Assembly (NCBI RefSeq): GCF_001423085.1
Contig: NZ_LMNU01000012.1
Coordinates: forward strand, 683,137 to 747,136
Length of the DNA: 64,000 bases
Direction of reading: 5' to 3'
From: Methylobacterium sp. Leaf125
Lineage (GTDB): Bacteria > Pseudomonadota > Alphaproteobacteria > Rhizobiales > Beijerinckiaceae
Shown: positions 38,110 to 47,936 of the stretch, piece after piece
Layout: every line of letters begins with the position of its first letter
Numbering within the stretch: position 1 is the first letter of the stretch
Notes under the pieces: generated by a model
The model's input: the letters and a program-made list of their open reading frames with translations, nothing else
Told to the model about the DNA's origin: nothing
Databases searched by the model: none
Translations under genes and position numbers: made by a program

Positions 38110-39507
38110 ATGGCAGACGATCTCGACCGCAGCTTCGACGTCGACCTGTTCGTCATCGGCGGCGGCTCCGGCGGCGTCCGGGCGGCCCGCATCGCCGCCG
38201 GCTACGGCGCCCGGGTCCAGCTCGCCGAGGAGTACCGGGTCGGCGGCACCTGCGTGATCCGCGGCTGCGTGCCGAAGAAGCTCATGGTCTATGCCGGGCG
38301 CTTCGCCGACGAATTCGCGGATGCCGCCGGCTTCGGCTGGACCGTGCCCGAGCCGCGCTTCGACTGGTCCGTCCTGAAGGCCCGGCGCGACGCCGAGGTC
38401 AGCCGCCTCGAAGGCATCTACGACGCCAATCTCGGCCGCGCGGGGGTCACCGTCAGTCCCGAGCGGGCGGTGATCGAGGATGCGCACACCGTGCGCCTCG
38501 TCGGATCGGACCGCCGCGTCACCGCCCGCATCATCCTGGTCGCGGTCGGCGCCCATCCGGTCAAGGAACCGCTGATCCCGGGCGCCGAGCTCGCCATCAC
38601 GTCGAACGAGGTCTTCGCGCTCGAGACCCTGCCCGAGCGCATCCTCGTGGTCGGCGGCGGCTACATCGCGGTGGAATTCGCCGGCGTCTTCGCGCATCTG
38701 GGCAGCCGCACCACCCTGCTGCACCGGGGCGACCGCCTCCTGCGCGGCTTCGACGACGAGATCCGCGACGCGCTCGGCGAGGCCTATGCCAAGCGCATGG
38801 ACCTGCGCCTCAACCGTACGGTGGAGCGCCTCGACCGGGCCGAGGGCGGCATCCGCGTCACCCTCGACGACGACAGCACCCTGGAGGTCGATCAGGTCCT
38901 GACCGCCACGGGCCGGCGCCCGAACATCGCCGGGCTCGGTCTCGACAAGGTCGGGATCGCGCCGGATGCGCGCGGCGCGATCCCGGTCGACGCCTTCTCG
39001 CAGACCTGCGTGCCGTCGATCTACGCGGTGGGCGACGTCACCGATCGGGCCGCGCTGACGCCGATCGCCATTCGTGAGGGCCACGCCTTCGCCGACACGG
39101 TGTTCGGCGACAAGCCGTGGTGCGTCGATCACGGCCTCATCCCTACCGCCGTCTTCTCGACGCCGGAGATCGGGGTCGTCGGCCACAACGAGGATGTGGC
39201 CCGTGACCTCTACGGCACCATCGACGTATACCGCTCGAGTTTTCGGCCGATGAAGGCGACCCTGTCCGGCCGTGAGGAGCGCGTGCTGATGAAGGTGGTG
39301 GTCGATTGCGCCAGCGATCGCGTCGTCGGCGTGCACGTCTTGGGGCACGATGCCGGCGAGATCATCCAGGCGGTGGGCATCGCCGTGACCATGGGGGCCA
39401 CCAAGGCGGATTTCGACCGCACCATCGCGGTGCATCCCACGGCCGGCGAGGAACTCGTCACGATGCGCAGCCCCGTGGTGACCAAGCATCCGGTGGGTGT
39501 CGGCTAG
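38110..39507 (+). CDS. gor: Glutathione-disulfide reductase
   Basis: The 465-residue flavoenzyme reduces oxidised glutathione with NADPH. It has the FAD-binding GGGSGGVRAARIAA near the N-terminus, the redox-active disulfide in GGTCVIRGCVPKKL, the NADPH Rossmann motif in 'ERILVVGGGYIAVEFAGVFA' and the C-terminal catalytic His-Glu in AVHPTAGEELVTM. The ATG at 38110 has AGGATG upstream; 24 residues of open frame before it are not homologous. It is probably transcribed alone, and the downstream gene is convergent. Confidence 0.93.
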   Translation: MADDLDRSFDVDLFVIGGGSGGVRAARIAAGYGARVQLAEEYRVGGTCVIRGCVPKKLMVYAGRFADEFADAAGFGWTVPEPRFDWSVLKARRDAEVSRLEGIYDANLGRAGVTVSPERAVIEDAHTVRLVGSDRRVTARIILVAVGAHPVKEPLIPGAELAITSNEVFALETLPERILVVGGGYIAVEFAGVFAHLGSRTTLLHRGDRLLRGFDDEIRDALGEAYAKRMDLRLNRTVERLDRAEGGIRVTLDDDSTLEVDQVLTATGRRPNIAGLGLDKVGIAPDARGAIPVDAFSQTCVPSIYAVGDVTDRAALTPIAIREGHAFADTVFGDKPWCVDHGLIPTAVFSTPEIGVVGHNEDVARDLYGTIDVYRSSFRPMKATLSGREERVLMKVVVDCASDRVVGVHVLGHDAGEIIQAVGIAVTMGATKADFDRTIAVHPTAGEELVTMRSPVVTKHPVGVG

Positions 39508-39804
39508 CGTCTCATCGGCCGAGCCCCCGGGCCCGATCCGTCGCGGGTCATCGCACGACCACGCACAACGACCGGATCCACGGCCGCGCGATTGTCCCGG
39601 ACTAGCGGTCCGTCCCGGGAGATGCACGGCCTCATGCCGCCCGGCATCCGTCTCGCCGACCGCTCCGATGCCGAGCACCCGACCCGGACCGAAGCGCCGG
39701 ACGTGATCTGGCGCGATGTCCAGACCGAGCCCGGCGCAGCGCGTGACGGCACCTTCGCGGCGCAAAGAATCGCGATTGGGAAAAGATGGAGGAGGGACCG
39801 CCGG

Positions 39805-41208
39805 TCAGCCCGGCGGCCACTTGAAGTCGTCGGCCCGGCCGGGCTGGGCCAGCGGGGCGGCGCCCCGCACCAGGGCGCGCTCGACGGTACCAGTCGGATC
39901 AGCGTCGCGGGGGCGGCCACTGATCAGGGTGCCGCCCGGGGTCACCTCGGCGCGGCCGAGAGGGACCACCGGGCCGGCGAGGGGCTTGACCGGCAGCGCC
40001 GGGATGCCCGGCGGCTCCGGCAGGCTCGGAAGCATCGCGGTGATCTGCCGATCGATGGCGGCGGCATCGTCGAGCTTGGTGGCTTCGCCTTCAACGATCG
40101 GCTGCGGCGCCACAGCCACGGGGGCGGCGAGCGCCGGCTGGGCCGGCGGCATTCCCGTTCCCATCATCCGCTTCAACTCGACGTCGGCGAAATGCGCCAT
40201 CTTGCGCGCCCCGGCCTTGGTGAAGTGGACGCCGTCCGCCGTGCGCAGCTTGGCCTCCTGGCCTTCCAGGTCCGGTCCCGTCGCGGTGTACCGGTTGCGG
40301 TCGTCGACGAAGCCGGGCCAGATGTCGACGTAGGTCTGGCCGGCCTTGGCCACGCGCTCGCGGAAGATGTCATTGATCGCCGCGATGTCCTTGGTCAGGG
40401 CTTCGCTGCGCATGGGGGGAGCCCCGACCCAAATCAGCGGGATCTTCGCGTCCGTGAACACCTTGATCAGGGCGTCGACGCGCTCGGCATAGAGGGTGCG
40501 CCAGCGGTCGCTCAGGGGATCGAGGGTCTGGTCACCCTCCCGGATCGGCTGACGATCGTTGGATCCCAGCATGACGAGGGCATAATTGGTCTTCGGGTTG
40601 GCCTTCAGGAACTCCTCGGCGGCCTTCGGCCAGTCGACCACGTCCTTGCGCACGAGGCCGCTATCGGCCTTCGAGCGATCGAGCACACCGATCTCCGGAT
40701 TGTCCTCGAACACGTTCGACAGGCCGCTGCCGAGGTGGCCGGCCAGCGTATCGCCGAACACCGCGATCCGCGTCGTCGGCTCGACCTTGGGTACGGCCGG
40801 CTTCGGCTGGGCCACGACCGGGGCCGGGCGGGGCCGACGCCGGACGGCGCGCCCGTCGTCGTGCCCGGAGCGCCCGTCATCGGCATAGCCCCGGTTGCGC
40901 GGCGGCGCCGGGCGGGCGCTCGGCACCGGGGCGACCTGAGCCGGCGCCGGACGATCCTCCCAGGGCCAGTAGAACTGGCGCGGCGCCTCCTGAGGCGGGG
41001 GGGCGTAGCGTCGGTTCGCCTGGCGGGCGGCGTAGCCGTCGTCGTCCCGGTAATAGTCCCGCGCCCGGCGGCGGGGGGATTGGTAGTCGCCGCCCCGGGG
41101 TGCGTCGTAGGAATCGCCCCACTGCGCGCAGGCCGGTGCGGCACCGGCGAAGAGCAGGCCGAGACCGGAGAGGAAACACCAGGCCGCGCGCGATGCCGGC
41201 AAGGTCAT
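39805..41208 (-). CDS. Exported SGNH-hydrolase-fold protein (DUF459), nucleophile position Thr
   Basis: The 467-residue protein has a signal peptide (cleavage near ACAQ, residue 29), an Arg/Pro/Tyr-rich low-complexity region (about 30-145), a SGNH domain (about 146-345) and a Pro/Ala-rich tail. Block I reads GDTLAG, so the nucleophile position is Thr154 rather than Ser. Block III is GSND (Asn217) and block V is DGVHF (Asp325, His328), both intact. DUF459 proteins are periplasmic and often lie beside lytic transglycosylases, as here (71 bases after mltB), which suggests a peptidoglycan or exopolysaccharide O-acyl role. The substrate is unknown, and the Thr leaves catalysis in doubt. Confidence 0.85.
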   Translation of the reverse strand: MTLPASRAAWCFLSGLGLLFAGAAPACAQWGDSYDAPRGGDYQSPRRRARDYYRDDDGYAARQANRRYAPPPQEAPRQFYWPWEDRPAPAQVAPVPSARPAPPRNRGYADDGRSGHDDGRAVRRRPRPAPVVAQPKPAVPKVEPTTRIAVFGDTLAGHLGSGLSNVFEDNPEIGVLDRSKADSGLVRKDVVDWPKAAEEFLKANPKTNYALVMLGSNDRQPIREGDQTLDPLSDRWRTLYAERVDALIKVFTDAKIPLIWVGAPPMRSEALTKDIAAINDIFRERVAKAGQTYVDIWPGFVDDRNRYTATGPDLEGQEAKLRTADGVHFTKAGARKMAHFADVELKRMMGTGMPPAQPALAAPVAVAPQPIVEGEATKLDDAAAIDRQITAMLPSLPEPPGIPALPVKPLAGPVVPLGRAEVTPGGTLISGRPRDADPTGTVERALVRGAAPLAQPGRADDFKWPPG

Positions 41209-41279
41209 GGGACGCCTCGATCAAACGGACCGGGGACCGGTCGGGTGGCCGACACCTTAGAGGAGGATGGCGCCGAGGT

Positions 41280-42497
41280 CTAAGGCCGCCCCCGCAGGTG
41301 CTCCAGCAACCTTGGGGTGGCGTAGCCGTCCGCAGGCAGGCCCTCGGCGATCTGGTACTGCCGCACCGCCTCGCGAAGCTTCGGTCCGGCGCGCCCGTCC
41401 GCCTCGCCCGCGTAGAGGCCGCGCTCCGTCAGACCGACTTGAAGGGCCTGCAGCCCCGCCTTGTCGAGGCGTGCGTCGCGAACCGGCCAGGGCGCGGCGA
41501 GGACCGGCCCGCCGGCCAGTCGGTCGGCGAGATGCCCCACCGCCAGCGCGTAGGAATCCGAGGTATTGTAGGCGCGGACCACCTCGAAATTGTCGGTGAT
41601 CAGGAAGACCGGGCCGCCGAGGCCGCCCGGCAGGAACAGGCTGCCAGCGCCCGCATCCGGCAGGGCCTGGCCGTCGGTACGCCGGACGCCGCGTCGGGCG
41701 AACTCGGCGAGGTCGCCGCGATAACGGGCGAGGTCGAATCCCGTCGGCAAGGTGACCGCGTAGCCCCAGGACAGGGCCGGGTTCCAACCGAGGGCCTTGA
41801 GGTAAGCGGCAATGGAGGCCAGGGCGTCCGCCTCCGACCCCCAGATGTCGCGGTGCCCGTCGCCGTCGAAATCCACCGCGTGGGCGAGGAAGCTGGACGG
41901 CAGGAACTGCACTTGGCCCATGGCCCCGGCCCAGGAGCCCTTCATGCGCTCCGGCGTGACGTCGCCCCGCTCCAGGATGGTGAGGGCGGCCAGGAGTTCG
42001 TCGCGGAACAGCGTCCCCCGGAACCGCGCCTCCGCCAGGGTCGCGAGGGCCCGGATCGTCGGAACGCTGCCGCCGCTCGCGCCGAAATCCGACTCGACAC
42101 CCCAGAATGCCAGCACGATCCAGCGCGGCACGCCGTAGCGTGCCTCGATGCGCGCGAGGATGGGCGCGAGCCGCTTGGCCTGGGCCTGCCCCCGGGCGAT
42201 CCGGCCCGGTGAGACGGCACCGACGAGGTAGTCCCAGACCGGACGCCCGAACTCGCCCTGCCTGCGCGTGCGGGCCAGGACGTCGGGATCGGGTCCGGAC
42301 ATCCCCGCGAAGGCCGCCGCGAAGGTGTTGGATGAGACGCCCCGCGCCTCTGCCTCCGGTCGCAGCGCGGCGATGAACGCGGCGAAGCGGGACTGCGTTT
42401 CCGCCGTCGCTTCGGACGGCGCGGGCGCGGCTCCCGCCGCGAGCACCGGGCCGGCCCCGAGCCATCCCGAGAGGAGGAGCGGCGCCCAGCGCCTCAC
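41280..42497 (-). CDS. Lytic murein transglycosylase, MltB family, with peptidoglycan-binding domain
   Basis: The 405-residue periplasmic enzyme cleaves the MurNAc-GlcNAc bond with 1,6-anhydro formation. It has a signal peptide (about 1-21), an MltB domain with the catalytic Glu135 in FWGVESDFGASGG, 'GSWAGAMGQVQFLPSSFLAH' and 'YNTSDSYALAVGHLADRL', and a C-terminal PG_binding_1 domain (about 340-400, GLYAGEADGRAGPKLREAVR). No lipobox is seen. The start overlaps the galE stop by four bases (ATGA). Confidence 0.93.
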   Translation of the reverse strand: MRRWAPLLLSGWLGAGPVLAAGAAPAPSEATAETQSRFAAFIAALRPEAEARGVSSNTFAAAFAGMSGPDPDVLARTRRQGEFGRPVWDYLVGAVSPGRIARGQAQAKRLAPILARIEARYGVPRWIVLAFWGVESDFGASGGSVPTIRALATLAEARFRGTLFRDELLAALTILERGDVTPERMKGSWAGAMGQVQFLPSSFLAHAVDFDGDGHRDIWGSEADALASIAAYLKALGWNPALSWGYAVTLPTGFDLARYRGDLAEFARRGVRRTDGQALPDAGAGSLFLPGGLGGPVFLITDNFEVVRAYNTSDSYALAVGHLADRLAGGPVLAAPWPVRDARLDKAGLQALQVGLTERGLYAGEADGRAGPKLREAVRQYQIAEGLPADGYATPRLLEHLRGRP

Positions 42498-43483
42498 AGG
42501 CGGTTGCGCCGGGCCAGGGCCTCTTCCCAGGCGAAGGCCTGGGCGACGATCCGGTCGAGGTCGTCGTTCTGCGGGGTCCAGCCCAGATCACGGATGCGCT
42601 GGGCCTCGGCGACGATCTGGGCCGGATCTCCCGGACGGCGCGGCGAGAGGCGCACCTCGAAATCACGCCCCGAGACCCGCTTGACCACGTCGATCACCTC
42701 CAGGACCGAGTAGCCGCGGCCATAGCCACAGTTCATCGTCAGGCTCTCGCCGCCGGACCGCAGATGGTTGAGGGCGACCCGATGGGCCTCGGCGAGGTCG
42801 GAGACCTGGATGTAGTCCCGTAGGCACGAACCGTCCCGGGTCGGGTAATCGGTGCCGAAGACCTCGAGATGCGTCCGCTGCCCGAGGGCAGCCTGGGTCG
42901 CGACCTTGATGAGATGGGTGGCGTTGGGGGTCGATTGCCCCGTTCGGCCCCGCGGGTCGGCCCCGGCCACGTTGAAGTAGCGCAGGATGACGTAGGAGAA
43001 GCCGTGGGCCTTGGCAGCATCGGCGATCATCCACTCGCTCATCAGCTTGGAGCGACCGTACGGGTTGATCGGCGACGGCGGCAGGTCCTCCGGCACCGGC
43101 ACGACCTCGGGCTCGCCGTAGACCGCCGCCGTCGACGAGAAGATCACGTGCTTGACCCCGCAGCGAACCGCCGTTTCGATCAGCGCCCGCGTCTTGACGG
43201 TATTGGCCAAGTAATAGTGCAGCGGATCTGCGACCGAATCCGGTACCACGATGCGCGCGGCGAAGTGTGCGATGGCGTCGATACGATGCTGGAGAATGAA
43301 TTCCGTGACGAGCGACTGGTCCGCGACGTCGCCGATGACGAGCTTCACCTCCGGGGGGAGCGCCCAGTCGAACCCGGTCGAGAGGTCGTCGAGGACCACA
43401 ACCTCCTCGTGCCCGGCGTCGAGCAGTGCCAGCACCATGTGGCTGCCGATATAGCCCGCCCCGCCCGTCACAAGAACCGCCAT
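42494..43483 (-). CDS. galE: UDP-glucose 4-epimerase
   Basis: The 329-residue short-chain dehydrogenase-fold enzyme interconverts UDP-glucose and UDP-galactose. It has the NAD-binding TGGAGYIGSHMV at the N-terminus, the catalytic Ser in 'FSSTAAVYGEP', and YGRSK (Tyr-x-x-x-Lys) after 'SPINPYGRSK'. The ending RNRL is normal. It is divergent from galU, whose product makes UDP-glucose, and is coupled to the lytic transglycosylase downstream, so this locus supplies and remodels cell-surface polysaccharide. Confidence 0.95.
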   Translation of the reverse strand: MAVLVTGGAGYIGSHMVLALLDAGHEEVVVLDDLSTGFDWALPPEVKLVIGDVADQSLVTEFILQHRIDAIAHFAARIVVPDSVADPLHYYLANTVKTRALIETAVRCGVKHVIFSSTAAVYGEPEVVPVPEDLPPSPINPYGRSKLMSEWMIADAAKAHGFSYVILRYFNVAGADPRGRTGQSTPNATHLIKVATQAALGQRTHLEVFGTDYPTRDGSCLRDYIQVSDLAEAHRVALNHLRSGGESLTMNCGYGRGYSVLEVIDVVKRVSGRDFEVRLSPRRPGDPAQIVAEAQRIRDLGWTPQNDDLDRIVAQAFAWEEALARRNRL

Positions 43484-43648
43484 GACACCTTCTCCCCAAA
43501 CGTTTCACTGACGATATATCGGAAATCGAGCTTGTCGGTTATGCCCGTTACGTCGATGGCTCTATCGCCTCCCTGGGCGGAGGCTGTACCGAGGCAACGT
43601 CACTCACTCGGGGTTTTCCTCACCTCCCCTCGTTACCGGGTCTCGCTG

Positions 43649-44515
43649 ATGAAACCGATTCGCAAAGCCGTCCTGCCCGTCGCCGGCTTGGGCACCCGCT
43701 TCCTGCCCGCCACCAAGGCGGTGCCGAAGGAGATGCTCACCGTCGTCGACCGGCCGGTCGTTCAGCACGTCGTCGACGAGGCCCGTGAAGCGGGAATCGA
43801 GCACTTCATCTTCGTCACCGGGCGCGGCAAGGCGGTCATCGAAGACCACTTCGACGTCGCCTTCGAACTTGAACGGATGCTGCAGGAGCGCGGCAAGACC
43901 GAGGCCTACGAGGCCCTGAAGCGCGACCTCCCGGGCGCGGGCCAGACCAGCTTCACCCGCCAGCAATCGCCGCTCGGCCTCGGCCACGCTGTCTGGTGCG
44001 CCCGCGAGATCGTGGGTGACGAGCCCTTCGCGGTGCTGCTGCCCGATATGCTGAGCCGCGGCTGCATGCAGCAGATGCTCTCCGCCTACGAGCGTCACGG
44101 CGGCAACGTCATCGCGGTCGAGGAGGTCAAGCCCGAGGAGACGCATCAGTACGGCATCGTCGGTGTCGGACAGACCTTCGGCCAGACCTTCGAGATCAAC
44201 GGAATGGTGGAGAAGCCTAAGGCCGGCACCGCGCCCTCGAACTTCATCATTTCCGGCCGCTACATCCTCCAACCCGAGATCTTCGACATTCTCTCGGCGG
44301 GGGAGACGGGCGCCGGCGGCGAGATCCAGCTCACCGACGCCATGATCAAGCTCGCCAAGGACCAGGCCTTCTTCGGCATGCACTACCAGGGTCGGACCTA
44401 CGATACCGGCTCGAAGCTCGGCTTCCTCACCGCCAACATCGCCTACGCCCTCGAGCGCAAGGACCTCTCGGAGGCCCTTAAGGCCGAGATCGCGCAGCTT
44501 CTGAGCGAGCACTGA
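43649..44515 (+). CDS. galU: UTP-glucose-1-phosphate uridylyltransferase
   Basis: The 288-residue enzyme forms UDP-glucose from UTP and glucose-1-phosphate. It has the nucleotide-binding 'AVLPVAGLGTRFLPATKAVP' at the N-terminus, 'PLGLGHAVWCAREIVGDEPF' with AVLLPDM, and 'MVEKPKAGTAPSNFIISGRY'. The ATG at 43649 begins MKPIRKAVLP; a long open frame upstream runs antisense to galE and is not homologous. The 165-base region shared with galE must hold both promoters. An sRNA transcription unit begins about 90 bases after the stop. Confidence 0.96.
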   Translation: MKPIRKAVLPVAGLGTRFLPATKAVPKEMLTVVDRPVVQHVVDEAREAGIEHFIFVTGRGKAVIEDHFDVAFELERMLQERGKTEAYEALKRDLPGAGQTSFTRQQSPLGLGHAVWCAREIVGDEPFAVLLPDMLSRGCMQQMLSAYERHGGNVIAVEEVKPEETHQYGIVGVGQTFGQTFEINGMVEKPKAGTAPSNFIISGRYILQPEIFDILSAGETGAGGEIQLTDAMIKLAKDQAFFGMHYQGRTYDTGSKLGFLTANIAYALERKDLSEALKAEIAQLLSEH

Positions 44516-44601
44516 GACCACGCCCCGGCAGGGTCCGGCCGGCGCCGGAGAAAATGCCGAGCCCAACCCCGAGAAAACGGGTTGAACGTCGTGCAAAGCC
44601 C

Positions 44602-44629
44602 TTGATTTTTGTGCGCCGCACTTTAGATT
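44602..44629 (+). promoter_or_regulatory. Sigma-70-type promoter for the downstream sRNA
   Basis: TTGATT (44602-44607) and TAGATT (44624-44629) are separated by 16 bases. Both hexamers match consensus in four or five positions. Transcription is expected to begin near 44635-44637. The promoter lies 86 bases past the galU stop and points away from it, with no coding start before the terminator. Confidence 0.7.
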
Positions 44630-44635
44630 GTGCAT

Positions 44636-44725
44636 TGCGGGACCGCGATGGCGTCGCGGTTCGGCAGCCCTTCTTGGGCGTTTCCTCCCTAGACTTCGGG
44701 CCGCTCTTCGGAGCGGCCTTTTTTT
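44636..44725 (+). ncRNA. Candidate CCUCCC-type sRNA (suhB/Cuckoo-like family)
   Basis: The unit of about 90 bases has its own promoter, three hairpins and a poly-U tail. Hairpin 1 is CCGCGA/TCGCGG (44643-44659); hairpin 2 is GCCC-TTCTT-GGGC (44667-44679); a single-stranded linker contains TTTCCTCCCT (44681-44690), complementary to Shine-Dalgarno sequences; hairpin 3 is the terminator. This architecture matches alphaproteobacterial CCUCCUCCC/anti-SD sRNAs and, in my recollection, the Rhizobiales 'suhB' RNA family. The family name is from memory and unchecked. It probably acts by base-pairing with ribosome-binding sites or by titrating other regulators. Confidence 0.7.
44699..44725 (+). terminator. 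Strong rho-independent terminator of the sRNA
   Basis: GGCCGCTC-TTCG-GAGCGGCC forms a perfect 8-bp stem with a stable UUCG tetraloop, followed by seven T. Confidence 0.92.
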
Positions 44726-45003
44726 GTGCCCGATCTTGCCCAAGCGAACGGACCCCGCAGGCGCGACGCCTCAGGCCGCGCGAGCGACGCGAGGGTCCTG
44801 CGCGCGATCACGCCAATCCTCATGGTGGTGGACGTGGGTCGAAGGATCTGCACGGGACCCGGCATGTGGGGTCTCGGAGCGAAGGCTCGGCCTCAGGCCG
44901 CAGGATATGGGTGGACGCTTCCTGGGAGGACGCGCGGGCCGGCCGCGCACGGGGCGGCGGTCGGCTCGCAGGACGACAGGCGCGAGGGCGCCGGCGGATC
45001 GAT

Positions 45004-45219
45004 TCAGTTCAGGTAGGTCCGGATCCAGTTCGGCGACAGCACCTCGCCATCCTCCGTGATGATCCAGGGCTGCTTGGCCGGATCGGACAGGGCGCCGGCG
45101 GCAGCCTCAATGGCCTCACGCAGGGTCCGGTAGCGGGCGGGCTGAGCGAGGGGAGCCGGAACCGGAGCGGTACGCCAGATCGTCAGATCGGCGGGACGTT
45201 CCAGGGCTTGGGTTTCCAT
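45004..45219 (-). CDS. Small conserved-looking protein of unknown function
   Basis: The 71-residue frame reads METQALERPADLTIWRTAPV..., then 'YRTLREAIEAAAGAL' and ends PWIITEDGEVLSPNWIRTYL plus N. The 'TLREAIEAA ... PWIITEDGEVLSP' pattern looks like a small soluble alpha/beta protein and recurs, as far as I recall, in Methylobacterium genomes. AAAGGAA lies eight bases before the ATG at 45219, which supports this start over the open frame to 45339. It stands alone and no function can be assigned. Confidence 0.7.
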   Translation of the reverse strand: METQALERPADLTIWRTAPVPAPLAQPARYRTLREAIEAAAGALSDPAKQPWIITEDGEVLSPNWIRTYLN

Positions 45220-45655
45220 GTGTGTATTCCTTTGATCGTGAGGGTCGTTCCCCGCGATGCCGGATGCCCGGCGCAAGGTCTGTACGACCTCGAACCTGAA
45301 CATTTGCTGCGGGACGTCTATCCGGGTGAATGGAAGCATCTCTAAGGCAGCTTTGAGGTCATTTCAGGCAGGAATGAAATGCTCATTCGAACCTAAAAGC
45401 TCCCTCCCTCATACAAAGCGTGCCGTTGTTGATCAGCGCGCAGAATATGGCTGCTTTTGGACGCCCTCTCGTTCTCTTTGTCGCCTCGGCTGACAATGTC
45501 GAGCCGAAGTTTATCTTTGGCCACGGCGGGTTTCGGTGTGCTGTCGCACCCTGATCCGTCGCGGTACCGAGCCAGTTGAAGGCCATTGCGTCACCGCCCA
45601 GTTAATGGCGACGCGAAGCGGTGCGGTTTTCGCAGCATGGTGAAGAGGATGACAC
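45220..45655. other. Intergenic region with lower GC content
   Basis: These 436 bases are visibly richer in A/T than the surroundings, especially 45340-45500. Short frames on both strands (about 60-80 codons) have no protein-like composition. A CATTTC...GAAATG inverted repeat sits at 45360-45381. It should contain promoters for the small gene on the left and the protease on the right. Confidence 0.4.
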
Positions 45656-46813
<1,158 letters not shown>

Positions 46814-46877
46814 GGCCGGGCCCTCGTCACGCCGCGCGGCGCTCGCTAAAGCGATCCATCGTCAGTGAAAGTGACCC

Positions 46878-47132
46878 ATGGTCAGCCTTCGTCCCTCCTG
46901 CGCCGTCCTGCTCTGGCTGGCCGGTACCCTCGCCGCCGGGGCCGCCGAGCGGACACCGCCGCATCTCTGCCCGGACAATGCGCCCGAGGGCGTCCGTCTG
47001 CCGCCGCAGCCCGGCTGCGGCACGGCGCGCCCGAAGCCGGCGGTCGCGGACACCCAGGGGTTCCGTGATGTGGGCGGAGTGAAGCTGCGCGTCGGCGGCC
47101 GGGTCGGTGCCGAGTACGGGTTCGGCCGGTGA
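46878..47132 (+). CDS. Small exported protein of unknown function
   Basis: The 84-residue frame starts MVSLRPSCAVLLWLAGTLAA, a signal peptide likely cleaved after GAA. The mature part of about 60 residues has two Cys (LCPDN and PGCG), which could form a disulfide, and ends 'LRVGGRVGAEYGFGR', which looks like a terminal beta strand. The stop overlaps the DnaJ-domain gene start (GTGA), which supports its reality. No family is recognised. Confidence 0.65.
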   Translation: MVSLRPSCAVLLWLAGTLAAGAAERTPPHLCPDNAPEGVRLPPQPGCGTARPKPAVADTQGFRDVGGVKLRVGGRVGAEYGFGR

Positions 47133-47806
47133 CGTTCCTCGCCGGAGCGGTGGCGCTCCTTCTCGTGTGGTGGTTCGGGCGAAACCTGCGAATTCGCCAT
47201 CCGGCCCTGACGGCACGCGTCCTGCGGCAGGTGGGAGGCTACATCGCCCTCGCGCTGGCAGCACTCTTCCTGATGCGGGGCCGGCTCGAGTTCGCCGTCC
47301 TGCTCGGGGGCGGCGCCATCTGGCTGCTCGAGGGGTCGGCCGGCCTGAACCGCCGGGTCCGGGGTTTTGCCGCCCGCTACGATCCACGCCGGCTGTCCGG
47401 CGCCACCATCCGCTTCGATGCGGGCGGGGAGGGGATCGCCCTGGCGGGTCCCTATGCCGGCCAGCCCCTGGCGGTCATCCCCCTGCCCGCCCTCATCGCC
47501 CTGTTCGGACGCGATGCCAAGACCGCCCGTCGTCTAGAGGCGTATCTCGACCGCCGGCATCCCGGCTGGCGTGTAGACGCTCAGGGAGATCCCGACCCGG
47601 GGCCGCGCCGCGCGGCGTATCCAGGGGCGATGACGGAGCAGGAGGCCTATGAGATCCTGGGGCTTGAGCGCGGGGCGTCCCTGGAGCAGGTCCGCACGGC
47701 TCACCGGACGCTGATGAAGCGGCTGCACCCCGACCAGGGAGGCACGGCCGAGCAGGCGGCCCGCGTCAACGCGGCCCGTGACAGGCTTAACAACCGACAT
47801 CGCTGA
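47129..47806 (+). CDS. Membrane-anchored J-domain (DnaJ) protein
   Basis: The 225-residue protein has two or three hydrophobic segments in the first 75 residues, a middle soluble region, and a C-terminal J-domain: 'TEQEAYEILGLERGASLEQV' with the HPD motif in MKRLHPDQGGT. This reversed order (membrane first, J-domain last) matches the Tim14/Pam18-like bacterial J proteins, which recruit DnaK to the membrane. It starts at a GTG overlapping the preceding stop. The J-domain is short (about 60 residues). Confidence 0.85.
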   Translation: MTFLAGAVALLLVWWFGRNLRIRHPALTARVLRQVGGYIALALAALFLMRGRLEFAVLLGGGAIWLLEGSAGLNRRVRGFAARYDPRRLSGATIRFDAGGEGIALAGPYAGQPLAVIPLPALIALFGRDAKTARRLEAYLDRRHPGWRVDAQGDPDPGPRRAAYPGAMTEQEAYEILGLERGASLEQVRTAHRTLMKRLHPDQGGTAEQAARVNAARDRLNNRHR

Positions 47807-47936
47807 TACTCCACGCGCGTTGCCAGACAGGGAATGTCGAGAGTGCGGCCGTCCGGCGATACGAACCGGGCGTCCGTGTCCTGTGCCGGAACACCCGAAC
47901 GGGGCGCCGGTCCCTTGCAGACCCGTCAGTGCAAAC

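Noticed and set aside
37609..39765. A roughly 700-codon reverse-strand frame antisense to rpmG and gor
   Set aside because: It runs through rpmG and two terminators and has no recognisable domain.
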